Positions 25,477 through 34,158 of a stretch of DNA of 64,000 nt are shown here, piece after piece. The stretch spans positions 4,464,001-4,528,000 of the forward strand of contig CP000474.1 of NCBI GenBank assembly GCA_000014925.1, in the 5' to 3' direction. The position numbers and the translations under genes are program-made. The stretch is from Paenarthrobacter aurescens TC1 (lineage in GTDB: Bacteria > Actinomycetota > Actinomycetes > Actinomycetales > Micrococcaceae). Positions within the stretch are counted from its first letter, which is position 1. Each line of letters opens with the position of its first letter. Under the pieces are notes generated by a model. It was not told the DNA's origin. It did not search any database and saw nothing but the letters and a program-made list of their open reading frames with translations.

Positions 25477-26427
25477 TTATTTGTGGATGCGGGCACGGAT
25501 TTCTCGTACTTCCTTCAGGGTTTGGACTCCTTCGGTCAAGCTCCGCCATAGTCGACGGAACCTGAACGAGGTTTGCTGCCAGTAATTCGTGTCGCGAAGT
25601 TCCAGGTCATGCCAACTGATCGACTCCCTCGAGGGAACCAAGGCTTGCCACAGCGCTGCCGGCTTCCTGGACCATGGGATCTCGATGAGATGGAAGAGGC
25701 GGAGCGTGGCGGACCTTTGCGCCGTCGTCCGCAGAACCCAATCAAGGGGCGGCTCACCGAGATCAAGTGACCGCGTCTCCGGCAACATCGCAAACACCGG
25801 CCCCAATGGGCCTAACGCCCCCAGCTCGAACGCCCTGTCATAGTGCTCCCGCGGGGATGCCGTTATCTCCCGAAGGCAGAATGAGACATCTTCATGGAGG
25901 ACACCCTTGGCCGGACTTCGCAATGCATGCAAGAGCGTGACGAGAAGGCCGTCGTTGCGCGAAAGAGTCCATGCGGTGCGGCCGCCGAGCTCGATGCTTT
26001 GCCTGGCTGACCATAGGCGTTCGAAGACCTCGGACTCATCCTCGTAGAATCCCGGAAACCTCCAGTGAACGTCGATGTCGGAGGGCCACCCAGGGTTGAT
26101 AAGAGTCGTCGAGTGATCCGGGAACGCTTCCGAGACTTCACGGATTCTCGCCTCCCACCCCCGTAGCTCAAGTGCATCCAGCAGAGTGTTCAAGTCCGAG
26201 CGCTGGAGGAGGACGTCAAGGTCGAGCGATGGTCGTTCGGGACGGGCACCGACGAGGGTCGCCGCTGGACCTTTGATGAGCAGCACCCGGATGTTGCACT
26301 CCGCCGCGACATGGGAGATCAGCGCAGCAGATAGTGGGATCGATTCGTTGATCCTGAAAACTTCACCCGCGGATGTTGCCTGAACCGGCGAGCTCATGGC
26401 CGCCAGGAGAAAGTGAAGCGGCGCCAC
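25477..26427 (-). CDS. Uncharacterised nucleotidyltransferase (NTP_transf_5-like)
   Basis: A 316-residue protein resembling the PF14907-type nucleotidyltransferases found in polysaccharide and lasso-peptide clusters: IRVLLIKGPAATLVGARPER with PSLDLDVLLQRSD, then INPGWPSDIDVHWRFPGFYED (acidic DxD-like residues) and an alpha-helical C-terminal half. GTG start at 26427, 3 bases after the fucose synthase stop; an internal ATG at 26397 is also possible. The target (sugar, peptide or small molecule) is not known. It may form a set with the PqqD-like protein at 38791 and the HPr-kinase-PqqD fusion at 46051. Confidence 0.75.
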   Translation of the reverse strand: MAPLHFLLAAMSSPVQATSAGEVFRINESIPLSAALISHVAAECNIRVLLIKGPAATLVGARPERPSLDLDVLLQRSDLNTLLDALELRGWEARIREVSEAFPDHSTTLINPGWPSDIDVHWRFPGFYEDESEVFERLWSARQSIELGGRTAWTLSRNDGLLVTLLHALRSPAKGVLHEDVSFCLREITASPREHYDRAFELGALGPLGPVFAMLPETRSLDLGEPPLDWVLRTTAQRSATLRLFHLIEIPWSRKPAALWQALVPSRESISWHDLELRDTNYWQQTSFRFRRLWRSLTEGVQTLKEVREIRARIHK

Positions 26428-26430
26428 ACG

Positions 26431-27396
26431 CTAGTCCCTGACGCCGTTCCGGTTGTCCTCGAACCAGGCGTACGTGGACTCGATCCCTTCCTTCAAGGAA
26501 ATGCGGGCGGTCCATCCGAGAGACTCAAGCTTTCGCACATCCATGAGCTTGCGGGGTGTACCATCAGGTTTTGTCGCGTCCCACTCGATTGCACCCTTAT
26601 AGCCGACGGTGGCGGCAACCAGACCAGCGAGCTCTTTGATGGTCAAGTCCTCACCCACGCCAACGTTCACGTGTTCCGGGCCATCGTAGTTTTCCAACAG
26701 ATGCAGGCAAGCATCTGCCAAGTCGTCCACGTGAAGGAATTCGCGGCGGGGTGCACCCGTTCCCCAGTTGGTTACCGAGGCTTCCTCCCGAATCCGGGCT
26801 TCATCAAAGCGGCGGATGAGGGCCGGCAAAACATGGGAGCCTTGTGCCGAAAAGTTATCGCCGGGGCCATACAGGTTGGTCGGCATAGCTGAAATCCAAG
26901 GTAAGCCGTACTGCTGGCGGACGGCTTGCACCTGCATGATTCCCGAGATTTTGGCAATTGCATAAGCCTCGTTAGTCTCCTCCAACGGCCCTGTTAGAAG
27001 GTACTCCTCCTTGAGGGGCTGGGGTGCCAGCTTGGGGTAGATGCAGGATGAGCCCAAGAACAGCAGCCGTTCCACCCCATATCTATGGGCAGCATCCATG
27101 ACATTCACTTGGATTTGAACATTGTCGCTAAGGAAATCCACCGGGTACGTCTTGTTCGCAAGGATGCCACCAACCTTGGCTGCGGCCAGCGCCACGTACC
27201 GAGGCCTCTCCCTTTCGAAGAAGGCGAACACAGCGGCGCGGTTCCTGAGATCCAGTTCCTTGGATGTTCGCCCCACCATCTTCGTAAAACCTTCCGCCGT
27301 GAGTTTCCGCCAAAGGGCGGAACCCACCAAACCGCCATGCCCTGCAACATAGAACGGGGAAGATCGATCAAGCCGTCCGGGGGTGAAGGCCGTCAT
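26431..27396 (-). CDS. fcl: GDP-L-fucose synthase
   Basis: A 321-residue extended SDR enzyme that epimerises and reduces GDP-4-keto-6-deoxy-mannose to GDP-L-fucose. Visible are the coenzyme-binding [16 protein letters not shown], the Ser of [20 protein letters not shown] and the Tyr-Lys pair in [11 protein letters not shown]. The start at 27396 overlaps the gmd stop (ATGA at 27393-27396). Together with gmd it makes GDP-fucose for the polysaccharide. Confidence 0.94.
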   Translation of the reverse strand: MTAFTPGRLDRSSPFYVAGHGGLVGSALWRKLTAEGFTKMVGRTSKELDLRNRAAVFAFFERERPRYVALAAAKVGGILANKTYPVDFLSDNVQIQVNVMDAAHRYGVERLLFLGSSCIYPKLAPQPLKEEYLLTGPLEETNEAYAIAKISGIMQVQAVRQQYGLPWISAMPTNLYGPGDNFSAQGSHVLPALIRRFDEARIREEASVTNWGTGAPRREFLHVDDLADACLHLLENYDGPEHVNVGVGEDLTIKELAGLVAATVGYKGAIEWDATKPDGTPRKLMDVRKLESLGWTARISLKEGIESTYAWFEDNRNGVRD

Positions 27397-28430
27397 CGAG
27401 CAAGAACCTTCCAAGTCTGCAGATCAACGGTGTCGATCCAAGGGTTCCCCCCATGCTGCAAGGCTTTGATATCAGCATCCACCATGAGGCGAGCCAGTTC
27501 CGGTGTCTTGACCGTCGGTTCCCAGTCCAGCTTTTCCTTGGCCTTCGAGTAATCACCGATGAGTGCTTCAACCTCCGTCGGCCGAAGGTAACGCTCGTCA
27601 AAACGGACGTAGTTTTCCCAATTCAAACCAACGTGTTCAAACGCGTTCTCGAGAAAATCCTTGACGGTGTAACCCTCGTTTGTTGCCAGAACATAATCAT
27701 CAGGCTCATCCACCTGAAGCATGCGCCACATACCCTCGACGTACTCAGCCGCGTAACCCCAGTCGCGGACAGCCTGCAAGTTCCCCATGTACAACTCGGA
27801 CTGTTTACCCGCCTTTATGGCCGCGACAGCACGCGTGATTTTGCGAGTCACGAACGTCTCGCCACGGCGGGGCGATTCGTGGTTGAACAGGATACCGTTG
27901 ACGGCAAACATGCCGTAGGCCTCCCGATAGTTCTTGGTCATCCAGTAGCTGTAGACCTTGGCCGCCCCATACGGAGAACGGGGATAGAAGGGAGTTGCCT
28001 CATCCTGTGGCGGCGGGGTAGCGCCGAACATCTCGGACGAGGATGCTTGGTAGAAACGGGTCTCAATACCGGCCATGCGCACAGCTTCCAGAAGCCGGGT
28101 AGTGCCAATTCCAGTCGTGTTGCCGGTATGCTCCGGTTCGTCAAAAGAAACCCGGACGTGCGACTGGGCCCCCAGGTTATAGACTTCGTCCGGGCGGATT
28201 TCAGCCAACAAGGTCACCAGCCGGGTGCCGTCGGAAAGGTCCCCATAGTGGAGGAAAAGGCGCGCTTCGCTGTTATGCGGGTCCACATAGAGGTGATCGA
28301 TGCGGGACGTATTAAAGGTCGAGGAACGACGGATCAGACCGTGAACCTCATAGCCTTTTGAGAGCAAAAGTTCGGCGAGGTACGAGCCGTCCTGCCCCGT
28401 GATTCCTGTGATTAGCGCTTTCTTGGCCAA
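27393..28430 (-). CDS. gmd: GDP-mannose 4,6-dehydratase
   Basis: A 345-residue extended SDR. NADP-binding [20 protein letters not shown], a conserved [19 protein letters not shown] stretch, catalytic Thr/Ser in [10 protein letters not shown] and the Tyr-Lys motif [12 protein letters not shown] identify it. It converts GDP-mannose to the 4-keto-6-deoxy form used by the coupled fucose synthase. TTG start supported by AAGGAAG upstream. Confidence 0.95.
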   Translation of the reverse strand: MAKKALITGITGQDGSYLAELLLSKGYEVHGLIRRSSTFNTSRIDHLYVDPHNSEARLFLHYGDLSDGTRLVTLLAEIRPDEVYNLGAQSHVRVSFDEPEHTGNTTGIGTTRLLEAVRMAGIETRFYQASSSEMFGATPPPQDEATPFYPRSPYGAAKVYSYWMTKNYREAYGMFAVNGILFNHESPRRGETFVTRKITRAVAAIKAGKQSELYMGNLQAVRDWGYAAEYVEGMWRMLQVDEPDDYVLATNEGYTVKDFLENAFEHVGLNWENYVRFDERYLRPTEVEALIGDYSKAKEKLDWEPTVKTPELARLMVDADIKALQHGGNPWIDTVDLQTWKVLAR

Positions 28431-28475
28431 AGTTTCTTCCTTCTTGTCGTACAGATAAATGTGGCAAATCTCGTA

Positions 28476-29702
28476 TCAGCGCGAGTGCTTCCGTGACGCC
28501 AGACCGCCCAACCAGTCGAGGTAGCTCTCGACTGCCACCTCTTCGGTAAGAACTCGCTCGCTGTACTGCTGGCCGGCTACTCCGAAGTCCTTGGCAGAAT
28601 CAGGGTCCTCGCGGAGACGCTCAATGGCGGCCACCAGGTCCCCTGGCGATCCGGAGTCTGCACGGATCCCGGCCCCTGCTGCAGACAATTCGTGTGCTGT
28701 CGCACTGTCTTCCTCCGTGGCGGCAATGATCGGAAGACCTGTCACGAAGTAACTTGTCAGCTTGCTCGGCACCGACATTTCTCTTACACCTGGACGCTCG
28801 TTGACGAGCAGAACATCGGCCGATCGGAGCGCCTCTGAGTAGTCTCGGTCCGGAAGCGGCTCCAGGAACTGCAGCCTGTCGATACCCGCCCCCTTGGATT
28901 CGAGGATGCGCCGCTGGTTGCCATTGCCCAGCAGGACGACACGAACATCGCTTCCGCTACGCCCTGCCAGGTGCGCGGTATCAATCAGGTTCTCCAGCCC
29001 CTGTTTGACCCCCATATTGCCCGCATGGAGCGCAACGAAATCAGTGGGGGCCCAGCCAAGCCGTTTGCGAGCCGCCGATCTGTCGAAAGAGTGGTGGTGT
29101 TGAACGTGGGTCCAATTTCGAATCACACGGACACGGTGTGCGGGCACCCCGAGGTCATTGACAACGTGGTCGCGGAAACGTTCGTGAATCACGCTTACTC
29201 CGTCCGCGGCACTTAGGATCGCGGATTCCATGCGCTTCATGACTGAAGCTAGCGGGGAACGTGCATGGCCCGTTTCCTCGATTCCTTTGCTGTACAGGTC
29301 CTGAACCCAGATTCCTACCGGGATGCGGAAAATACGTGCTCGCAGAATGGCGAACGCCGCCGAGAACAGGGCTGGACTAACAACGAGAACCACATCGGGT
29401 CGTTCCCAACGCTCAAGCATTGAGCGGACCCCGAAGGTGATCTCCATGATGAAACGACCGAGTCCGTTGGGCCGTCGTGGGACCGTCGAGCGTAGTCGTT
29501 TGACGGGCACGCCGCCAAGACTCTCCTCCATGGAAAAGCCCTTGTAGCCGTCCGCGATCTTCCATTCCGGATAGTGGGGGTATCCGGTCAGAACTTTGAC
29601 AACGACCCCGCGGCCCGCCAGCCCTTGCGAGAGTTTGCTCGTGTACGGAGCGTTTCCGCTGGGTTCCGGGGCATAATTCAGGCCAACAATCAGTGCTTTC
29701 AT
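28476..29702 (-). CDS. Glycosyltransferase, WcaI-like (GT4)
   Basis: A 408-residue GT4 enzyme. The N-terminal MKALIVGLNYAPEPSGNAPY matches the WcaI/fucosyltransferase-like group, with HYPEWKIADGYKG soon after. The C-terminal nucleotide-sugar half has FVALHAGNMGVKQGLENLID and the acceptor/donor motif with SVPSKLTSYFVTGLPIIAAT. It probably adds fucose or a related sugar during repeat-unit assembly at the inner membrane; this is by context. It precedes gmd in the minus-strand half and follows the small ORF at 29785-30030. Confidence 0.9.
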   Translation of the reverse strand: MKALIVGLNYAPEPSGNAPYTSKLSQGLAGRGVVVKVLTGYPHYPEWKIADGYKGFSMEESLGGVPVKRLRSTVPRRPNGLGRFIMEITFGVRSMLERWERPDVVLVVSPALFSAAFAILRARIFRIPVGIWVQDLYSKGIEETGHARSPLASVMKRMESAILSAADGVSVIHERFRDHVVNDLGVPAHRVRVIRNWTHVQHHHSFDRSAARKRLGWAPTDFVALHAGNMGVKQGLENLIDTAHLAGRSGSDVRVVLLGNGNQRRILESKGAGIDRLQFLEPLPDRDYSEALRSADVLLVNERPGVREMSVPSKLTSYFVTGLPIIAATEEDSATAHELSAAGAGIRADSGSPGDLVAAIERLREDPDSAKDFGVAGQQYSERVLTEEVAVESYLDWLGGLASRKHSR

Positions 29703-29784
29703 GCGTCGTCACCGATCAGACGGAAGCTCACTGCCCGTGCGCACTCTTGGTTCGGCACAAAGTTAAACGTCACGGATCTATTCG

Positions 29785-30030
29785 TCACAGGGGGACCACT
29801 GGCCATCGGCCAAGCAGCAACGGCCCAAAAAGGGTGACAACGTGTCCCAAGACGATGCCCGCAATCAGTGCGATCCGTCGTCCCTTTTCGTTGACCCTGA
29901 GATGTGGCTCAACCGGAATTTCTCGTCCTGTGTGATGAACCAAGCGTTGAGCCACCTGTTGGTGTTCCAAGGCTTGGGCATGGCCTGTACGTGATGGTGA
30001 ACATGCCAGCGCCCTCGTCGTGGTCTCCAT
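29785..30030 (-). CDS. Small membrane protein downstream of leader element
   Basis: An 81-residue ORF with ATG at 30030 and a ribosome site (GAGGA) 4 bases upstream. The first residues (METTTRALACSPS) match the start of the 26-codon ORF at 30823-30903 on the other strand. A C-terminal hydrophobic segment (ALIAGIVLGHVVTLFGPLLL) would span the membrane. It lies 82 bases before the WcaI-like glycosyltransferase. It may be a true small protein or an extended leader peptide; no family recognised. Confidence 0.5.
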   Translation of the reverse strand: METTTRALACSPSRTGHAQALEHQQVAQRLVHHTGREIPVEPHLRVNEKGRRIALIAGIVLGHVVTLFGPLLLGRWPVVPL

Positions 30031-30425
30031 TTGTCCTCAGCATTCTGTCATTCGGGTACCTGTCGATTGTGGTTGGGGGCTTACACCCCCTAGGGCCGAA
30101 AGGCTGCGCTTCCTAAGTGGTGGGGGTGGCAGAAGGACGGTCAGAATGGGACGGCTGTCATTGCGAGCCGAGGAACTCCGAGACCGCTTCTGCCCAGAGA
30201 GCGAAACCGGTCACCGCGCCTGATCGAAGCAGGTCAAAACGTTCGAAGGAAACTGCCCGCGTTGCGCCGTCGTCGCCCGCCAATGGTCTCCAAAGGCATC
30301 CGACAAGCAGGCGACTCTGCTTTGTCGGCGGCTCCGCTGAGCCTCGTCCGAAATTCCCTCTTATTCCCGTTCCTCCGTGGAGGTTCACTCGGTATTACGT
30401 GTGACAGCCGAGGCCATCTGCGTAT
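29961..30425 (-). repeat. Left copy of divergent leader element
   Basis: Read on the minus strand, this copy has block A (30425-30371, about 80% identical to the right copy), a variable middle, block B (30103-30028, 76 bases, about 92% identical, ending at the start codon) and weaker similarity into the small ORF down to 29961. Block B contains a short GGGGG/CCCCC hairpin before the ribosome site. It leads into the minus-strand half of the polysaccharide island. Confidence 0.75.
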
Positions 30426-30543
30426 GGGGGCAGAGAAAAGACGGCGAAGTCCGGCCCAAGGCGCTGATTAGGGAGGCGCTGCTGATCGTGCGCAATGCGT
30501 CAGCGGGCGCCAGTTGAAGCGCCCCAAGGGCATCCTTTTCCTG

Positions 30544-30892
30544 ATACGCAGGTGGTCCGAGCATCCATACGTAATACCGGGTGGACCTCCACGGAGGATC
30601 CGTAAAGCAACAGTCCTTCGGTCTGCCCTCTGTGAGAAGTGCTGAGCAGCTTCCCTGTTCGAAGGGAGTGCTCGTGGAGGCGCCGGATGCCGCCGCGAAT
30701 TGTCATTCTTTGTTAGCACAGCGGCTGGTCTCACCACTGAGAAAGCGGGACCTTTCGGATCTAGGGGGTGTGAGCCCCAACCACAATCGAGAGGTATCCG
30801 AATGACAGAATGCTGAGGACAAATGAACACCACGATGCGGGCGCTGGCATGTTCAGCATCAATTGCGGGCCTCGTCTATGCCCTGGAACACC
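30544..30892 (+). repeat. Right copy of divergent leader element
   Basis: Plus-strand copy: block A at 30544-30599 (contains CCTCCACGGAGG palindrome), a shorter variable middle, block B at 30751-30825 ending at the ATG of the 26-codon ORF, and weaker similarity on to 30892, next to the acyltransferase start. It leads into the plus-strand half of the island. Between the two copies (30426-30543) I see no gene. Confidence 0.75.
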
Positions 30893-30903
30893 ACCTAGGA
30901 TGA
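30823..30903 (+). CDS. 26-codon ORF (leader peptide?) coupled to acyltransferase
   Basis: ATG at 30823 with GAGGA 3 bases upstream encodes MNTTMRALACSASIAGLVYA plus six residues and stops with TGA overlapping the acyltransferase ATG (ATGA at 30900-30903). Its start matches that of the 81-residue ORF in the left copy. It may be a translated leader that passes ribosomes to the acyltransferase, which has no ribosome site of its own. Confidence 0.4.
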   Translation: MNTTMRALACSASIAGLVYALEHHLG

Positions 30904-31466
30904 GTCGGCTGGATCTTGCTGGGTTTACTGGCGCCGGCTACGACAAAGGACGAGGACTACTCTGGCAAGCCGCCTGGTTCACCGCTCAGAATCTGGTCTT
31001 CCGCGCCTGGTGGTGCCCATCATCACTGCGTGTGCGCATTCTCAGGGCCTTTGGTGCATCCGTCGGACAAGGCGTAAAGATCCGCCATGGAGTCAATATT
31101 CATTGGCCGTGGAAGCTAACCCTGGGTGACAACGTGTGGATCGGCGTCGATGCTTGGATCCTTAATCTTGAGCCGGTCACCATAGGTTCCGATTGCTGCA
31201 TCTCGCAAGGCGTCCTTCTTTGCACGGGTAGCCACTCATTCGACTCCCCCACTTTCGAGTTCGATAACGCGCCAATTGTGATTGGTGACGGTAGTTGGAT
31301 TGGTGCTCGCGCAACGGTGCTGCGGGGCGTGAACGTCGGCGATGCTTGCCTGGTGGGAGCTTCGGCTTTAGTGGTTAAGGACGTACCACCTGGGGCGCGT
31401 CTCCTGGCGTCCATAGGAACCAGCAGGCCTGCGCAGACGGCCAAAGCAGGCGGGGAGCCGCTTTGA
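30900..31466 (+). CDS. WcaF-like acyltransferase (left-handed beta-helix)
   Basis: A 188-residue hexapeptide-repeat acetyltransferase of the WcaF/NodL group: repeats such as IRHGVNIHWPWKLTLGDNVW, catalytic His in LCTGSHSFDSPTFEF, and a closing coil VTVLRGVNVGDACLVGASALVV. It should transfer an acetyl group from acetyl-CoA to a sugar of the repeat unit. The ATG at 30900 is chosen by homology to the family start and by the overlap with the 26-codon ORF; starts further upstream would lie in the leader element. Confidence 0.88.
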   Translation: MSRLDLAGFTGAGYDKGRGLLWQAAWFTAQNLVFRAWWCPSSLRVRILRAFGASVGQGVKIRHGVNIHWPWKLTLGDNVWIGVDAWILNLEPVTIGSDCCISQGVLLCTGSHSFDSPTFEFDNAPIVIGDGSWIGARATVLRGVNVGDACLVGASALVVKDVPPGARLLASIGTSRPAQTAKAGGEPL

Positions 31467-32797
31467 GCACGCTGATCATCTGGATAGGACTCAGCCTGGT
31501 CGTCAGCGTCGTCTTTGTTCGCCGCATGCATGTGGTTTTGGCTGCCGTCATCGTGGTGAGAATCTTGGTTCCCGGTGTGGTTCAGAACGAAATCATGCCC
31601 GGGCTTCATCCGTCGACATACCTGTTTCTCTGCTTTGTCCTCGTTCAGCTGGCATTTGCTCCAAGCATCTTCGGTCGGGTGATCCGTTCTGCCGGCGTTT
31701 GGCCTCAAGCAATTCTTGGTGGGATCGCCGCAGTCATGATGACCGACGTCGGAAACCCGGGCAGCGCAGGATTGTTGGATACAACCATGTTCGTCCTTGG
31801 CATCGTGTGGGCGCCATATTACGTCTTTGTGTTTATGCGATATTCACTTCGCTCAATACCGGGAGCAGGAATAGTCTTCCTGGTGACATTTACGCTTCTG
31901 GCACTCGTGGAAGCAGCGCTATCGCAATTGCAAGTGGCTACGGGCCGGACAATCGTATGGGAAAGCGATTTTTCGAAAATCACCTATCTGACCGGCAAGC
32001 TCTCCGAGCTTGGTTCCGCCATTGGCACCTTTGGGCACGGCATCCAAGTTGGTGTCTTTTTTGCCGCCACCATACCCCTTCTTTCCCTGATCAGATCAAT
32101 GCTCCTGCGCTTCACGCTGGCGGCAGTCCTCCTGGTGACTGTGCCGCTTGCCTATGGCCGCATGGGCCTCATTCTCACCGTCATCGGGTTCGTCTTCCTT
32201 GTCATCAGTGGAGGCCGCAAGGTACTACGAACCGTTCTTTTTGCCACGGTCGTATCCATAGCACTTTTGGCCAGTATCCAAGGAATAGCCGGTGAGAAAC
32301 TCCTACAAAAGTTCGAAGACGACAACGGCTCCGCGGCTCTGAGAGTGGCCGCTTTCGACTGGTTTTGGGAACACACAGGAGAGTTCCTCGTCGGTGGCTA
32401 TCCGGGAAGTCGGGACCTCAAGGGAGAAGGCACCTTGGGTTCCAGCCTGGAGAACGGCTACTTCATGATGGCTCTCATGTTTGGAATTCTTGTTGTAGCA
32501 GCGTTCTTCATCTTCATGGTTTACCTCCTTCTTAGCCAGATAGACATCAAGGAAAGGGAAAGCTGGCCGGGAGTTGCTTCTGCTGCCCTCATCACTATTG
32601 CAATAAATGGTTACAGCTCCATTGGCGGCAACTCCATCGACATCCACCTCTTCTGGTTTGTACTCGCCATGGCGAGCTATCGTTCCTCCCGCCGCAATCC
32701 TCGTGTGAAGGGCGATCCCTCCGGAGACTTATTAACTCGTCATCTGGCCCCGGACGATTCACCTACCTTTCCTCCACGGCGGGTACTCACTAGATGA
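31463..32797 (+). CDS. O-antigen-polymerase-like protein (Wzy)
   Basis: A 444-residue integral membrane protein with about eleven spans and a large extracellular loop (about residues 285-330, with DNGSAALRVAAFDWFWEHTG and VGGYPGSRD) as in Wzy/O-antigen ligase family proteins. It would join lipid-linked repeat units outside the membrane. TTG start overlaps the acyltransferase stop by four bases, with GGGGAG upstream. Polymerase and ligase cannot be told apart by sequence; the neighbouring flippase supports polymerase. Confidence 0.85.
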   Translation: MSTLIIWIGLSLVVSVVFVRRMHVVLAAVIVVRILVPGVVQNEIMPGLHPSTYLFLCFVLVQLAFAPSIFGRVIRSAGVWPQAILGGIAAVMMTDVGNPGSAGLLDTTMFVLGIVWAPYYVFVFMRYSLRSIPGAGIVFLVTFTLLALVEAALSQLQVATGRTIVWESDFSKITYLTGKLSELGSAIGTFGHGIQVGVFFAATIPLLSLIRSMLLRFTLAAVLLVTVPLAYGRMGLILTVIGFVFLVISGGRKVLRTVLFATVVSIALLASIQGIAGEKLLQKFEDDNGSAALRVAAFDWFWEHTGEFLVGGYPGSRDLKGEGTLGSSLENGYFMMALMFGILVVAAFFIFMVYLLLSQIDIKERESWPGVASAALITIAINGYSSIGGNSIDIHLFWFVLAMASYRSSRRNPRVKGDPSGDLLTRHLAPDDSPTFPPRRVLTR

Positions 32798-34158
32798 GCG
32801 CTCGGATGAGCCCTAAGACGGGCACGAACGTTGATCAAAAGCCAAGCCACGGCAGCAGAATCTTCTATGCAGTGGCGGGCACGGCGGTGACTCCTCTCAT
32901 TTCATTGGCAACGGCTCCCATCCTGGCCCAAACACTCGGTGTTGAAGGACGCGGAACTCTTGCTGCCGGCATGGCTCCAATGCTCTTCGCCGTCGCCGTC
33001 GGAGCGCTGGGCATGCCGGAGGCACTGACGTTTTATGTTGCACGGCAGGCAAGAGGCGCCCGCAGGGCTGTACGGCGGGCGTTTGGCATCTTGACGTTGC
33101 TGGGTGCCGTCGCAGCGGCACTCGTAGCGCTGAGTGCCCCGATCCTCGCTGATGGCAATACCGAAGTCGAGCAGCTCATCATGCTGACGGCGATACTGAC
33201 TATTCCCACGTTCTGGGCTTCCATTCCGAACAGCATCCTGGCCGGGACGCATGCTTGGAAGCGATCAGCCCTGATGGATTTCGCTCTCTCCGCATTGCGG
33301 CTGATTCTCTTGTCCGCCCTGGCCATGTCGGGTCTTTTGGTCCCCTTGACAGCAACAGTTGTCATGCTGGGGATTCCCTTGCTGAAGGGTCTCCTCACTG
33401 TGCCGTACCTCATCGAATACCGGCGAGGATACCGGAATGCCACCGCGAAGAGAGTCCGTCTGTTCAGTTACGGGAGTCGGCTTTGGGTCGGCTCGTTGGC
33501 CGGCGTTGTGCTTTTGCGGCTCGACCAACTGTTGATGATTCCACTTGCGGGCCCGGCGCAGTTGGGACTTTATGCCGTTGCAGTCAGCTTGGGAGAGGTC
33601 CCCGCTGTGCTGGCCGGGGCGGTTCGCAACGTCGTATTTTCCTCGGACGCGGGAAGCTCCCAGGATCGCGAGCACACGGACCGTCTCCAACAGACGGCTC
33701 GTCTGACCTCAGCGGCGGCAGGCTTGGCGAGTATCGGCATCGGTGTCCTTCTGCCTTGGGCAATCCCGGTGCTTTTTGGCGCATCGTTTGGTGCCGCCGT
33801 CGCCGTCACTTGGGTAATCCTTGCGGGAGTCACCCTTGGTACCGCCGGTTCAGTAGCAGGCGCCGGATTGAGCGCTCGGGGGCGCCCGGGCCTCCGGAGC
33901 TGGGGAATGGTCATCGGGGCTATAGCCAATACGGCGGTCCTCTTGATGGCGGTACCCACGCTGGGTGCCATGGGAGCCGCCCTGTCCACTCTGGTGGGAA
34001 ATGTTGTGGCCGGAACCATGAACGTCGTATGGCTGCGCGCACACTTCGGAATGGGTATTCGAGGCTTCTACGGGCTTAGATCCAGGGACATTCAGCTGGT
34101 CCTGAAGACGCTAGTAAGACAGACAGGAAAGAAGAAAGTACATGCCTTTTCCAACTAG
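32794..34158 (+). CDS. Polysaccharide repeat-unit flippase (Wzx-like)
   Basis: A 454-residue MOP-superfamily transporter with 12 to 14 spans: TPLISLATAPILAQTLGVEGRG at the N-terminus is the typical RfbX/Wzx start, and GSRLWVGSLAGVVLLRLDQL is the typical mid-protein segment. It should move undecaprenyl-linked repeat units across the membrane. ATGA overlap with the polymerase gene; overlaps the next gene by 17 bases. Confidence 0.9.
   Translation: MSARMSPKTGTNVDQKPSHGSRIFYAVAGTAVTPLISLATAPILAQTLGVEGRGTLAAGMAPMLFAVAVGALGMPEALTFYVARQARGARRAVRRAFGILTLLGAVAAALVALSAPILADGNTEVEQLIMLTAILTIPTFWASIPNSILAGTHAWKRSALMDFALSALRLILLSALAMSGLLVPLTATVVMLGIPLLKGLLTVPYLIEYRRGYRNATAKRVRLFSYGSRLWVGSLAGVVLLRLDQLLMIPLAGPAQLGLYAVAVSLGEVPAVLAGAVRNVVFSSDAGSSQDREHTDRLQQTARLTSAAAGLASIGIGVLLPWAIPVLFGASFGAAVAVTWVILAGVTLGTAGSVAGAGLSARGRPGLRSWGMVIGAIANTAVLLMAVPTLGAMGAALSTLVGNVVAGTMNVVWLRAHFGMGIRGFYGLRSRDIQLVLKTLVRQTGKKKVHAFSN

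Noticed and set aside
30158..30388. Minus-strand ORF starting VNLHGG, with a plus-strand ORF at 30581-30805 starting VDLHGG
   Set aside because: Both begin inside block A of the leader repeat, so the shared start follows from the repeat. They have no ribosome sites and their remaining residues do not match.
30468..30833. Minus-strand 121-codon ORF across the right leader copy
   Set aside because: It runs antisense through the conserved leader and its similarity to a plus-strand frame at 30020 is explained by the DNA repeat.
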